64,000 bases of DNA, taken from positions 551,535 through 615,534 of the forward strand of contig CAWIMQ010000002.1 of NCBI GenBank assembly GCA_963837265.1, given 5' to 3'. The notes beneath the pieces were generated by a model. It was not told the DNA's origin, did no database searches, and worked only from the letters and a program-made list of their open reading frames with translations. The translations under genes were made by a program, and so were the position numbers. This DNA comes from DATBLE01 sp963837265 (GTDB taxonomy: Bacteria; Actinomycetota; Thermoleophilia; Gaiellales; Gaiellaceae). Positions 55,760 through 64,000 of this stretch are shown piece after piece. The first letter of the stretch is position 1. Each line of letters starts with the position of its first letter.

Positions 55760-56395
55760 ATGACCGGGATGGGGCTCCGCGAGACGAAGAAGCTGCGCAC
55801 GCGGCAGGAGCTCGCCGACAGGGCGATGGAGCTGTTCGCCACGCGCGGCTTCGACCACGTCACCGTAGCGGAGATCGCCGCCGCGGCGGACGTCTCCGAG
55901 AAGACCGTCTTCAACTACTTCCCGACGAAGGAGGACCTCTTCTTCGACGAGGTGCCGGCACGCCTCGCGGCCGTTCTCGCCGCCGTCCGCGGACGCCGGG
56001 CGGGCGAGTCGGTCGTCGTGGCCCTGCGACGCCTGCAGGCGGGCGAGTGCCGTCGTCTGGGCAGTCCGGGCTTCGCCACCTTCGCGAGGATCATCGAGGA
56101 GTCGCCCGCGCTCCAGGCGAAGGAGCTCGAGATCATGGCCCGGTTCGCCGAGACGCTCCGCGAGGCGATCCGGACCGAGCTCGGCGCCCATCCCGTCGAT
56201 GCGAAGGTCGCCGCCAACGTCCTCGTCGGCGTGCATTGGCAGCTCTTCCGCGACGCACGCGCGCAGGCCCTCGCCGGCCGCTCCGGCCCGCCGGCCGTGC
56301 GCCGGCTGCGCTCCGACCTCGATCGGGCGTACCGGCTGCTCGAGCACGGCCTGGGCTCGCTCGAGCCCGAGCCCCGCGACGCCCCCGGCGCGTAG
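55760..56395 (+). CDS. TetR-family transcriptional regulator
   Basis: A 211-residue regulator. The helix-turn-helix is at residues 12-58 (RTRQELADRAMELFATRGFD, VTVAEIAAAADVSEKTVFNY, FPTKEDLFFDEV); the remaining helices form the ligand pocket. Likely target is the divergent MMPL pump through the GTAAC-N6-GTTAC site. ATG 55760 is almost adjacent to the operator, so the message is short-leadered or leaderless. Confidence 0.9.
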   Translation: MTGMGLRETKKLRTRQELADRAMELFATRGFDHVTVAEIAAAADVSEKTVFNYFPTKEDLFFDEVPARLAAVLAAVRGRRAGESVVVALRRLQAGECRRLGSPGFATFARIIEESPALQAKELEIMARFAETLREAIRTELGAHPVDAKVAANVLVGVHWQLFRDARAQALAGRSGPPAVRRLRSDLDRAYRLLEHGLGSLEPEPRDAPGA

Positions 56396-56453
56396 CCGCT
56401 TCGTCTCCATGCCGGTCGAGACCGGCCGGCCGCCGGAAACTCATCGCAGGCGT

Positions 56454-56480
56454 CCGGGCCGGCCTGGACGGCCGGCCCGG
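56454..56480. terminator. Perfect 11-bp hairpin between convergent genes
   Basis: CCGGGCCGGCC-TGGAC-GGCCGGCCCGG, with no U-tract on either strand. Its place between the convergent TetR and ScyD/E-like genes suggests a bidirectional, GC-rich terminator. Confidence 0.65.
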
Positions 56481-56499
56481 AGCTTGCGGTCCTGCCGCT

Positions 56500-57633
56500 C
56501 TACTTCTTCGACGCTTCGATCCGCAGGATGTAGCCGTCGCCGGCCCCGAAGCCGAAGCCGTTCTCGGTCACGTAGAAGGCGCCGTCCGGCCCGATCGCCA
56601 TCCCGGTCGGGAACTTGAGGCCGGAGTAGATCGTCTCGGCAGGGCGGCCGGCGCGCACGCGCACGATCGCGCCCGTGCCGTACGTCGGCCCGCCCGGGGT
56701 CGTGCTCGACTCGAGGGCGTACAGCTTGCCGCCCCTGAAGGCGAGCCCGAGCACCTGCTCCAGCCCGGATGCCTTCACCTCGAGGCGGCCGCTCGGGGTG
56801 AGCTGGTAGACGTGCTCGTCGGGCACCGTGCCGTCCTCGGGAGCGAACAGGCCGAGGTTGCCGATGTACCAGACGCCGTGGCGGGCGATCGCAGTCGGAA
56901 CCACGTGCCCGACCTTCGCCGAGATGTCGGCCACCCGGCTGATCTCTCCCGCCGGCGTCACCCGGTCGAGCTCGCCGTGGTTCGAGTCCATCGGGTAGAG
57001 AGCTCCTTCTGCCGACGCCATGCTGTACCACGTCCCGTCGGGCTCGAAGTCGCCGTCGTCCGGACTGGCAACAGGGTTCGCCGCCTGGAACGCGCTCAGG
57101 TCGGCGATCATCGACCAGTTGTTGCCGGGGCCGACCTTGAACACGCCGTTCGGAACCGTCGGCACCCCGTGCGTGCAGCCTGCGCCGGCCAGCAAGCCGT
57201 ATAGCTGCTTGCCGACGAACGCCACGCTGGAGACGCCGCTGACGAGATTGCCCAGGTTCGGGCCGGTCTGGCTCGACGGGAGCGCGTCGACCACGGTCGA
57301 GACCACCCCGGACGGGCTGACCTTCGAGATCCGCCCGCCGTTCACCGGATCGCCGGTGCTGCCGCTGTACGGATAGGCGGCCCCGTGGACAACCCCGTTC
57401 GGACAACTGGGCGACTCCACGTTCGAGCCCCCTAGCCCGCCCTCGGCGACGTAGAGGTACCCGTCCGGGCCGAACGTCAGCCCGCGCGGGTTGTTGAAGC
57501 CGGTCGCGAACGTCGAGACCGCCGGCTGTCCTTCCTTCTTCGCCTGGCCCGGCGACGACTTGCCTGACGCCTGGACGCCGGCGACGAGCACCGCGAGCGC
57601 CGCGACGCCCGCGACGAGAAGCCTCCGTCCCAT
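56500..57633 (-). CDS. ScyD/ScyE-like secreted beta-propeller protein
   Basis: A 377-residue exported protein. A signal peptide (LLVAGVAALAVLVAGVQA) precedes an NHL/SMP30-like propeller with repeats of the type NNPRGLTFGPDGYLYVAEGG and FPTGMAIGPDGAFYVTENGF. ScyD/ScyE proteins are named after scytonemin loci, but this branch is common in actinobacteria with unknown function. ATG 57633 follows GGGGGAGATCAG. The frame stays open upstream but lacks the signal there. Confidence 0.85.
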   Translation of the reverse strand: MGRRLLVAGVAALAVLVAGVQASGKSSPGQAKKEGQPAVSTFATGFNNPRGLTFGPDGYLYVAEGGLGGSNVESPSCPNGVVHGAAYPYSGSTGDPVNGGRISKVSPSGVVSTVVDALPSSQTGPNLGNLVSGVSSVAFVGKQLYGLLAGAGCTHGVPTVPNGVFKVGPGNNWSMIADLSAFQAANPVASPDDGDFEPDGTWYSMASAEGALYPMDSNHGELDRVTPAGEISRVADISAKVGHVVPTAIARHGVWYIGNLGLFAPEDGTVPDEHVYQLTPSGRLEVKASGLEQVLGLAFRGGKLYALESSTTPGGPTYGTGAIVRVRAGRPAETIYSGLKFPTGMAIGPDGAFYVTENGFGFGAGDGYILRIEASKK

Positions 57634-57735
57634 CTGATCTCCCCCTTCGACGTGGACGTGCCTGCCCGGAGCACATCGTAAGCGCGGCGCCGCTGCCGCG
57701 CGCAAGCGGCCGGCGGACGTGACGACCGTCCTTCG

Positions 57736-57823
57736 ATCGAGGGGTTGCACCCCTCCCATCGGGGGATGGCCCCCCTCCTACCGGGGGATAACGAGCCTTC
57801 GACCGAGGGATGGCAGGCCTCGA
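57736..57823. repeat. Four imperfect 22-bp tandem repeats with internal dyads
   Basis: Units start at 57736, 57758, 57780 and 57802 with the consensus A(T/C)CGGGGGATGGC then CCTC. Units 1 and 2 contain dyads (GGGGTTGCACCCC; GGGGGATGGCCCCCC). They fill the gap between two divergent genes for secreted proteins and may be a protein-binding array. Two turns of the helix per unit would place copies on one face. Confidence 0.7.
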
Positions 57824-57846
57824 GCCAGGTGTCGAGGGCCTGAGGA

Positions 57847-60800
57847 GTGACACGCCGCACCCGGACAGCTTCTCTGGCAGCCCTCCTCGCAGTCGTCTTC
57901 GCAATCGCCCCGACCGGAGCGAGCTCGACCTCGAGTCGCGGCGAGGACGGCGACACCCCCGCGATCTCGATCATGGCCCCCGCTGACGGCTCGACGGTGT
58001 ACGGCAACGTCGTCTGGGAGGCGGAGTACTCGGGCCCGCCGCCCACGAGCGTCGGCTTCTACATCGACGGCAAGCGCAAGGCGAAGCTGAAGAAGGCACC
58101 CTTCCGCTTCAAGGGCGCGAAGGGCATGCTCGCCACCAAGAAGCTCAAGGACGGCGTGCACGTGCTGATGGTCGAGAGCACCACCGGGACCGAGGTCGCC
58201 TCTGCCTCGGTCGTCGTGACCGTCCTGAACAACGTCCCCTGCGTCATCAGCTCCATGACCCCGGCCTCGGGCTCGACGATCTCCGGGGACGTCGTCTGGG
58301 AGACGCAATGCTCCGGCCCGACGCCGAAGAGCGTCAGCTTCTACGTCGACGGCAAGCGCAAGTGGTCCCAGAAGAAGGCACCATTCCGCTACGGCGGCGC
58401 AAAGGGCGAGCTCGTCACGACGAAGCTCGCGGACGGCTCCCACGACCTCAGGGTCGAGACCTCCACCGGCAAGAACACCGACTCCGCCTCGGCCCTGGTG
58501 ACGGTCGCGAACAACGGGGCGGCGCCCGCGAGCACGTCGCTCCCGACGATCTCCGGAACGCCGACCGTCGGCCAGGTTCTCACCGCCGACCCCGGCGCCT
58601 GGACCGGAACCCAGCCGCTCTCCTACGCCTACGCCTGGCTGCGCTGCGCGAGCCCCTCCGACCTCGGCACCTGCACGGCGATCTTCGCGGCGACCGCCTC
58701 GACCTACACGGTCTCGTCCGCAGACGCAGGCTCGTACCTGCACGCCCAGGTCACCGCGACGAACTCGTACGGGTCGGCCGCCGCCATCTCTGCCGCCACC
58801 GCCCAGGTCACCGCCCCGCCCCCGGCGGGCACGGCACCCGCGAACACCGCCGCTCCGACAATCTCCGGGACCGCCACCGTCGGCCAGACGCTCACCGCTG
58901 ACCCCGGCAGCTGGACCGGCACTCAGCCGATCTCCTACACCTACGCCTGGCAGACCTGCAGCGACCCGTCCGAGCTCGGTAGCTGCGCCGACATCTTCGC
59001 CGCCACCGGCTCCGCCTACGCGGTCGCAGACGTCGACACCGGGTCGTACCTCCGGGTCCAGGTCAGCGCGTCCAACTCCTCCGGCTCCGCCCTCGCCACC
59101 TCCGCCGCCACCACCCAGGTCACCGACCGGCCCCCGGCCGGCACCGCGCCGGCGAACACGACCGTCCCGGCCGTCTCCGGGACCGCCACCGTCGGCCAGA
59201 CCCTGACCGCCGGCCAGGGAACCTGGACCGGCACCCAGCCGATCTCCTACACCTATGACTGGGAGCGCTGCACCGGCCCGACCGACCCGGGCACCTGCAC
59301 CGGCATCCCCGCAGCGACCGCATCGGCGTACACGATCGCATCGACGGACGAGGACTCGGACCTGCGCGTCCAGGTCACCGCCACCAACGCGTACGGGTCG
59401 GCAACGGCCACCTCGACCGCCACCGCCCAGGTCAGCGACGACGACCCTCCGGACGACACCCCGCCGGCGAACACGACCGTCCCGGCGATCAGCGGCACCG
59501 CCACCGTCGGCCAGACCCTGACCGCCACCCAGGGAACCTGGACCGGCACCCAGCCGATCGCCTACAGCTACAGCTGGCAGCGCTGCACCAGCCCCTCCAA
59601 CCCGAGCAGCTGCACCGCCGTCCCCGGCGCAACCTCGTCCACCTACACGATCGCCTCCGCAGACGCCGGCTCGTACCTGCGCGTCCAGGTCACCGCCACC
59701 AACACCTACGGAACCGCCGCCGCCACCTCCCCCGCCACCGCCCAGGTCACCACCCCGCCCACCCCGCCCGCCAACACCGCCGTCCCAACGATCAGCGGCA
59801 CCGCCACCGTCGGCCAGACCCTGACCGCCACCCAGGGAACCTGGACCGGCACCCAGCCGATCGCCTACAGCTACAGCTGGCAGCGCTGCACCAGCCCCTC
59901 CAACCCGAGCAGCTGCACCGCCGTCCCCGGCGCAACCTCGTCCACCTACACGATCGCCTCCGCAGACGCCGGCTCGTACCTGCGCGTCCAGGTCACCGCC
60001 ACCAACACCTACGGAACCGCCGCCGCCACCTCCCCCGCCACCGCCCAGGTCACCGGCCAGAGTGGGGGCGGCGCGGGTGCCTCGCAGGCGCAGTGCAGCC
60101 CGTCACCGTGTAGCTACGGCACCTTCACGATCCATTCGATCCGCGTCTCGGACAGCGACGGCAGCGACGCGAAGACCGTCTCGCGCACCTACTACACGGA
60201 GCGACCGAACAACCTGGTCGGCACCGCCCCGCTGCTCGTCCTGTTCCAGCTTCCCAGCTCGCAGCACACCCTTCCCTACAACAGCGACGCAGCCTACTGG
60301 GAGGACGAGTCGGCAATCTCGAAGTACGCGATCGTGTTTATCCCGGCGTCTCACAACGGAGGTTACGTCGACCCGACGATCGCCGAGAGCGAGTCGAGCC
60401 CCGGAACCGCGAACATGGCCGACTGCGGCGCCTCCGGCCAGAATATCTGTGACGACATTCCTTTCGTGAAGGCTGTCCTCGACGCGGTGATCTGCTCTGG
60501 CCGTTCGCCCTGCCTCGACGTCGACCCAAACAAAGTGTACGTCGCTGGATCATCAAAGGGCGGCTACATGGTCGAAGATGCGGTCTGCGATGTCCGGGTC
60601 TCCGGCTATGTCCATGCGGGCGCGGCCATCTCCACCCGAATGATTTCGGCGAGCACGTCCGGCGATCAGTCCGTCTCGGCTCACTGCCCCGCCATCACCG
60701 GGTCGGCGATCAGCTGGAGCGGTGGCTACTGGGGTGGCGGCAACAGATTGAGTCCGAGCACACACATCTCGGTGATGTGGGTGTACGGCACGAACGACAT

Positions 60801-61161
60801 TACCGCCTGTCCCGTCGCCACCTGCCTCGACACCGGCTATTTCGACGTCCACGACCGTTGGCAGTTCTCCAACTCGCAACTCGCAGGCGACATCAGCCCG
60901 CCCTCGCCGGGAACGCTAGCGGGAACGCAGGCCGGGATCGGCTACCACATCGGCTGCGACGGCACGCCCTCGGTGGACACCACCTACGGGACGGGAAACA
61001 AGTTGCGAAGACGGATCTACACCGGCTGCACCGACTCCGGCCGGGCGACGGGAACGCTGCGGGTGGCGACCGGCGGGCACACTATCCAGGGCCTCCAAGG
61101 CGTCGGCGGCGTCAACGTCCCGCATGAGGCCTGGCTGTTCTTCGACGCGTACGGCGGCTAG
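57847..61161 (+). CDS. Secreted PHB-depolymerase-like esterase with five internal repeats
   Basis: An 1104-residue exported protein. After the signal peptide (ASLAALLAVVFAIAPTGASS) come two Big/Ig-like domains (SIMAPADGSTVYGNVVWEAE), five repeats of about 101 residues (ISGTATVGQTLTA, TWTGTQPI, SYLRVQVTATN) and an alpha/beta-hydrolase domain from about residue 740. That domain has the nucleophile elbow KVYVAGSSKGGYM, an Asp in WVYGTNDITAC and a His in ATGGHTIQGLQG, as in COG3509 PHB depolymerase/feruloyl esterase relatives. Cys pairs suggest disulfides. GTG 57847 is the likely start. Confidence 0.83.
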   Translation: MTRRTRTASLAALLAVVFAIAPTGASSTSSRGEDGDTPAISIMAPADGSTVYGNVVWEAEYSGPPPTSVGFYIDGKRKAKLKKAPFRFKGAKGMLATKKLKDGVHVLMVESTTGTEVASASVVVTVLNNVPCVISSMTPASGSTISGDVVWETQCSGPTPKSVSFYVDGKRKWSQKKAPFRYGGAKGELVTTKLADGSHDLRVETSTGKNTDSASALVTVANNGAAPASTSLPTISGTPTVGQVLTADPGAWTGTQPLSYAYAWLRCASPSDLGTCTAIFAATASTYTVSSADAGSYLHAQVTATNSYGSAAAISAATAQVTAPPPAGTAPANTAAPTISGTATVGQTLTADPGSWTGTQPISYTYAWQTCSDPSELGSCADIFAATGSAYAVADVDTGSYLRVQVSASNSSGSALATSAATTQVTDRPPAGTAPANTTVPAVSGTATVGQTLTAGQGTWTGTQPISYTYDWERCTGPTDPGTCTGIPAATASAYTIASTDEDSDLRVQVTATNAYGSATATSTATAQVSDDDPPDDTPPANTTVPAISGTATVGQTLTATQGTWTGTQPIAYSYSWQRCTSPSNPSSCTAVPGATSSTYTIASADAGSYLRVQVTATNTYGTAAATSPATAQVTTPPTPPANTAVPTISGTATVGQTLTATQGTWTGTQPIAYSYSWQRCTSPSNPSSCTAVPGATSSTYTIASADAGSYLRVQVTATNTYGTAAATSPATAQVTGQSGGGAGASQAQCSPSPCSYGTFTIHSIRVSDSDGSDAKTVSRTYYTERPNNLVGTAPLLVLFQLPSSQHTLPYNSDAAYWEDESAISKYAIVFIPASHNGGYVDPTIAESESSPGTANMADCGASGQNICDDIPFVKAVLDAVICSGRSPCLDVDPNKVYVAGSSKGGYMVEDAVCDVRVSGYVHAGAAISTRMISASTSGDQSVSAHCPAITGSAISWSGGYWGGGNRLSPSTHISVMWVYGTNDITACPVATCLDTGYFDVHDRWQFSNSQLAGDISPPSPGTLAGTQAGIGYHIGCDGTPSVDTTYGTGNKLRRRIYTGCTDSGRATGTLRVATGGHTIQGLQGVGGVNVPHEAWLFFDAYGG
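59488..60054 (+). repeat. Two DNA-identical copies of the internal 101-residue repeat
   Basis: By eye 59488-59751 and 59791-60054 (264 bases each) show no difference, while earlier copies have diverged. The offset is 303 bases, an exact number of codons, so the protein frame is kept. Confidence 0.85.
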
Positions 61162-61163
61162 AG

Positions 61164-61236
61164 TGCCCCCGGCAGGAGTCGAACCTGCGCACGTGGTTTA
61201 GGAAACCACTGCTCTGATCCGCTGAGCTACGGGGGC
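61164..61236 (-). tRNA. tRNA-Arg (anticodon CCT)
   Basis: On the minus strand the acceptor GCCCCCG pairs with CGGGGGC followed by the discriminator A; the D-arm is GCTC-AGCGGATCA-GAGC; the anticodon stem GTGGT-ACCAC holds loop TTCCTAA with CCT; the T-arm is GCAGG-TTCGACT-CCTGC. CCA is not encoded. It decodes AGG, a rare codon in such genomes. No integrase is next to it. Confidence 0.95.
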
Positions 61237-61289
61237 GGAGCGGCAAACAGCGTAACGCGGGCGGCTCGGAGACCGCCTGCGCCCCATGC

Positions 61290-61516
61290 GCGTCGACGAC
61301 ATCTCGAGCACGGACTCCCAGATCGCCACCAGGTCGTGCTCGAGAAACCCGTACGACGGGCGGTTGACGATCTCCTCGATGCGGCCACGCAGCGTGAGGC
61401 AGCCGTCGCCGTCGAGAGATCCGCGTCGCCGGTCCCGAACCATCCTCCCGAGGAGGCGGCCCCGTTGGCCCCGGGTTCGCCTCGTAGCCCGAAGAGACAT
61501 TCGCGCCGCGGATCGT
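61290..61516 (-). pseudogene. Remnant of an AMP-forming acyl-CoA ligase
   Basis: Three frames on the minus strand together spell the end of an AMP-binding enzyme: TIRGANVSSGYEANPG, then GANGAASSGGWFGTGD, then GSLDGDGCLTLRGRIEEIVN. These match the conserved RGxNV..GY..NP, DGWFRTGD and GYL.. GRIKEIINRG regions of the family. Nothing of the N-terminal 350 or so residues is left and the lysine domain is lost, so it is a decayed fragment beside the tRNA. Confidence 0.65.
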
Positions 61517-61551
61517 GCTTGCGGTCTTCCGAGCCCGCGGGCCGCAACCTG

Positions 61552-62304
61552 TCAGAGGCGCAGGACGAACATCCGGGGCCGCGCCCTTGCGCACGGGGGC
61601 CCCGGACGGGCGACGACGCCAGCCGTGACGCGGCCTCGCGCAGCGCCGCGGTAGCGAAACTCGACCAGTCCGGTTGCGTGGGGAAGCAGGTTCCGGCGGA
61701 CCGGATGCAGCCTCGCCAGGATGCGGCGCCCTCTCCGGAGGGTCAGCGCCGTGCAGCGCGGACCGATCGTCTCGGTGACGTTGCCCCGGTTCGCGAGCAG
61801 GACGTCGAGCAGGCGTGTCCGGCCGGCCCTGCGCACTCTCAGCCGGACCGCGCCCAGGCGGTGGACGATCCGGCCGGGGACGCGGACGACGACCACGACA
61901 CCGAGGCGCATCCGCACCGCCAGGCCGGCGCGGGCGACCGGACGGGTGGTGAGCAGCACGAGCCCGGGATGGTCGCCCGGCTCGGCGCGCCGGGGAGGCC
62001 GCGCCGAGACCTTCAGCGCCGCAGTGGCGCCGGGGCCGAGCGCAAGCCGTTTGGGGCGCACGGTGAGCCACGCCGCCCGGCGCGCCAGCACCCTCGGGCG
62101 GCCGCGCAGGTCCAGCGCGAACGTGCCGGGGGCGGCGCCCACCACCACCGCCCGCGTTCCGGTGTTGGTCACCTGCACCGTCGCGGACGCGGCGCCGCGG
62201 AGCGCGACGCGCGCCGGCGACGCGACCAGCGCGACCGGGGGCCCGGTCGCCTCCGCGCTCGCGGAGGCGACCAGGACGAGCGCGGCGACGGCGGCGATCG
62301 TCAC
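61552..62304 (-). CDS. Secreted protein of the LTD-protein operon
   Basis: A 250-residue protein from GTG 62304, overlapping the previous stop by GTGA. A signal peptide (TIAAVAALVLVASASAEA) is followed by a strand-rich, very Arg/Val-rich domain (VALRGAASATVQVTNTGTRA, VPGRIVHRLGAVRLRV) that looks like stacked Ig-like sheets. A family is not recognised, but it resembles the DUF916-like accessory proteins that accompany surface-layer components. It is probably secreted together with the LTD protein. Confidence 0.7.
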   Translation of the reverse strand: MTIAAVAALVLVASASAEATGPPVALVASPARVALRGAASATVQVTNTGTRAVVVGAAPGTFALDLRGRPRVLARRAAWLTVRPKRLALGPGATAALKVSARPPRRAEPGDHPGLVLLTTRPVARAGLAVRMRLGVVVVVRVPGRIVHRLGAVRLRVRRAGRTRLLDVLLANRGNVTETIGPRCTALTLRRGRRILARLHPVRRNLLPHATGLVEFRYRGAARGRVTAGVVARPGPPCARARPRMFVLRL

Positions 62305-63392
62305 TGACCGATCAGGGTGTAGGTGACCGTCGCCGAGTAGTGCCCGGGTGGCACGACGGGCAGCGGCCCGGTGAAGCCGATGCCCGTCGGCCATACGTCT
62401 CCGCCGACGGCGCTCAGGCTCGACGAGATGCCGATGACGAGGTCGGGCGCCGGCGCGACCGGGATCCCGACCATGGCGCCTCCGGCGAGCGGCGGGCCCA
62501 GCTGGGCGCCGGGAGAGGCCGAGGCCGAGACCCCGAGCGGCAGGTCGGCGGGGACGAACACGGTGCGGTGGATGGTGAGGGCATAGCCGGCGGCGTCGTT
62601 GCTGATCACGGTCACGTGCTCCGCGATCGGCGGGGGCGTGTCGCCCGCGAACGCAGGGCCGAAGCTGAGCGACGGACTCTCGAGCGCGAGCGAGAGCACC
62701 GGCTGGAGGTCGACGTCGACCGTCGCGGACTGCGGGACGCCGGAGCCCGGCGGCGGCGTGACGCCGCACACGGTTCCGGACGCAGAGGAGTTGCGCGGAG
62801 CCGGCACGTCCGCCGTGAAGTCGGAGGCGCTCGAGTCGGTGTCGGTGCAGCCGGAGCCGGCGCGGGCCGCCGCCGTCGAGCTGCTCAGCGCCGGCGCGGG
62901 CGCCGATCCCTCGAAGTCGGTCGCCGAGCCGTACCCGACCAGATCGGCGACCGAGCCGACGGCCGAGCAGCTCCCCGGAGCGGCGCCGCACGTGAGGGGG
63001 CTGGAGTCGGTGACGAGCGCCACCTTCCCGCCCGAGACGGCCAGGTTGGTCGTCCCGGTCGCGTCCGCCGCCGGCAGCGGGGCGCCGGCGGCTCCGGCCG
63101 ACGCCAGGCCGACGAGGAAGTAGCCGCCGGGCGCGATCGAGCCGCCGAGCGTGGTCGCCTGCCACGTCGTCGCCGACGCGGAGGCGTACTGGACGGTCCA
63201 GCCGGTGAGATCGACCGCGGCCGCGCCGCTGTTGAACAGCTCGACGAAGTCGTTGGCGAAGCTCGCGCCGGTGTTGCCGCCGCCGGCGTAGACCTGGCTG
63301 ACGACGACGCCGGAGGGCGAGAGAGGCGCGGCGGGAGCGGCGCAGAGCAGCGCGCCGAGAGCGAGAGCGACGAGCAGGCGAATCCGGTGCAT
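62301..63392 (-). CDS. Secreted lamin-tail-domain (LTD) protein
   Basis: A 363-residue exported protein. Signal peptide IRLLVALALGALLCAAPAAP; LTD domain at about residues 28-165 (VVVSQVYAGGGNTGASFAND, FVELFNSGAAAVDLTGWTVQ, PGGYFLVGLA), usually a surface or extracellular binding domain. The C-terminal 130 residues (SATVDVDLQPVLSLALESPS) look like a WxL/Ig-like fold. ATG 63392 is clear. Two Cys pairs are possible. Confidence 0.85.
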   Translation of the reverse strand: MHRIRLLVALALGALLCAAPAAPLSPSGVVVSQVYAGGGNTGASFANDFVELFNSGAAAVDLTGWTVQYASASATTWQATTLGGSIAPGGYFLVGLASAGAAGAPLPAADATGTTNLAVSGGKVALVTDSSPLTCGAAPGSCSAVGSVADLVGYGSATDFEGSAPAPALSSSTAAARAGSGCTDTDSSASDFTADVPAPRNSSASGTVCGVTPPPGSGVPQSATVDVDLQPVLSLALESPSLSFGPAFAGDTPPPIAEHVTVISNDAAGYALTIHRTVFVPADLPLGVSASASPGAQLGPPLAGGAMVGIPVAPAPDLVIGISSSLSAVGGDVWPTGIGFTGPLPVVPPGHYSATVTYTLIGQ

Positions 63393-63548
63393 GGGCAGCT
63401 CCGATCGGGAGAGGGACTGGTCGTCCTGTGGTACCGGCGGCCGCGCACGACCGAAAGTGTCCGTTTGTGGCTCGGTGCGCTCCCGGCACGCTCTCGTTAC
63501 ATGCTCGACCGATGCGGCGCGGTGCCGCCCGCCGCGCGCCCTCGAAGG

Positions 63549-63986
63549 TCAGCCGCCGGGGCGCGCGGTGACGACGAATCTGCCGTTCATCGTGTTGAAG
63601 TGCGCCGAGCAGGCGTACGCGTAGGAGCCGGGCGTCAGCCTGAGCGTGTACCTGCGCACTCCGACGCCCGGGATGCTGGTCGTCAGCAGGCGCCTGTTCT
63701 GCGTCTGCGAGCCGAGAGCGAAGTTGTGGATCTTCGAGTAGTCATGGACGACGAACGGGTACGTGCCGGCGGGGATCCGCCTGACCGGACGGCCGTTCGG
63801 GAACGTGAGAGTGATCTTGAAGGTGTCATGGAAGCCCGACTTGCCGATCAGGACGGGGTTCGCGGGCCGAGCGGCGGAGGGAAGCGCCAGCACGACCAGG
63901 AACGCGCCGACTGCGGCCAGCCCCAGCGCCCACGATCCTCCGCGCCTCATTTCGAGGAGGATCGCGAGCAGTCGCGACCGCGTCAA
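63549..63986 (-). CDS. Secreted cupredoxin-like (type-1 copper) protein
   Basis: A 145-residue protein with an N-terminal hydrophobic signal (ALGLAAVGAFLVVLALPSA) and a plastocyanin-like fold. Likely copper ligands are His in SKIHNFAL, Cys and His in YACSAHFNTMNG, and Met in the same loop. Role: electron transfer or copper handling outside the cell. TTG 63986 has GGGAG at a good distance; ATG 63950 is an alternative. The 156-bp gap to the LTD gene holds nothing recognised. Confidence 0.83.
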   Translation of the reverse strand: MTRSRLLAILLEMRRGGSWALGLAAVGAFLVVLALPSAARPANPVLIGKSGFHDTFKITLTFPNGRPVRRIPAGTYPFVVHDYSKIHNFALGSQTQNRRLLTTSIPGVGVRRYTLRLTPGSYAYACSAHFNTMNGRFVVTARPGG

Positions 63987-64000
63987 CTGTTCTCCCGAAG

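Noticed and set aside
61164..61236. tRNA-Arg as attachment site of a resident integrated element
   Set aside because: No integrase, excisionase or repeated tRNA end is visible in the window; only a ligase remnant lies beside it.

Overview
The window is about 70% G+C, with GTG, TTG and probably CTG starts and many 4-base stop/start overlaps. A run of genes begins exactly six bases after a -10-like TANNNT hexamer, which suggests leaderless transcripts. Together with the gene content (DUF4129/MoxR/DUF58 operon, large modular glycosyltransferases, LTD, LamG and ScyD/ScyE-like secreted proteins) this points to a high-GC actinobacterium, most likely of the class Thermoleophilia. The class assignment is inference; no rRNA is present.

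Layout. 1-7.3 kb: a TPP riboswitch controls a CytX-type NCS1 permease, followed by a DUF4129/membrane protein/MoxR/DUF58 operon that ends in a PfkB-type kinase and a small BNR-like protein; a 65-bp triple tandem repeat lies between moxR and DUF58. 7.3-13.0 kb: PhzF isomerase, SixA-like phosphatase, a PadR regulator divergent from an ABC-2 drug-type exporter, small hypothetical genes and a class-III aminotransferase. 13.2-38.7 kb: a large glycan island of mostly overlapping, same-strand genes. It holds a glycoside hydrolase/GT2 fusion, an MsbA-like exporter, multi-domain GT2 and GT4 enzymes, two sulfotransferase-like genes, GT2/methyltransferase chimeras, a polysaccharide deacetylase fusion and a methyltransferase/P-loop kinase fusion. 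38.8-42.8 kb: a giant secreted protein on the minus strand with three LamG repeats. 42.8-49.6 kb: a second glycan locus with three paralogous GT-B-like genes, one fused to an aminoglycoside-phosphotransferase-like kinase, interleaved with two VapBC-type toxin-antitoxin pairs and ending in a YdjC/ChbG deacetylase. 49.6-56.4 kb: an ECF sigma factor with a membrane segment and a repetitive tail, an Lrp regulator divergent from a trans-sulfuration PLP enzyme, and an MMPL pump divergent from a TetR regulator. 56.5-64 kb: secreted proteins (ScyD/E-like, a PHB-depolymerase-like esterase with five internal repeats, an LTD protein, a cupredoxin), one tRNA-Arg and a remnant of an acyl-CoA ligase.

How it fits together. 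The 13-38 kb island and the 43-49 kb locus look like machinery for building, exporting and decorating (sulfation, methylation, deacetylation) a surface polysaccharide. Three modules recur across these genes: a GT-B-like domain (four copies), a beta-sandwich module with a GW core (five copies or relatives) and an unnamed domain of about 110 residues (three copies). Many genes here are broken by single-base insertions at sites of otherwise conserved protein. I treat these as probable sequence errors and give the coordinates of the whole gene. Regions 9.5-10.9, 13.5-15.0, 16.4-20.9, 22.5-24.7 and 34.0-35.1 kb are the worst.
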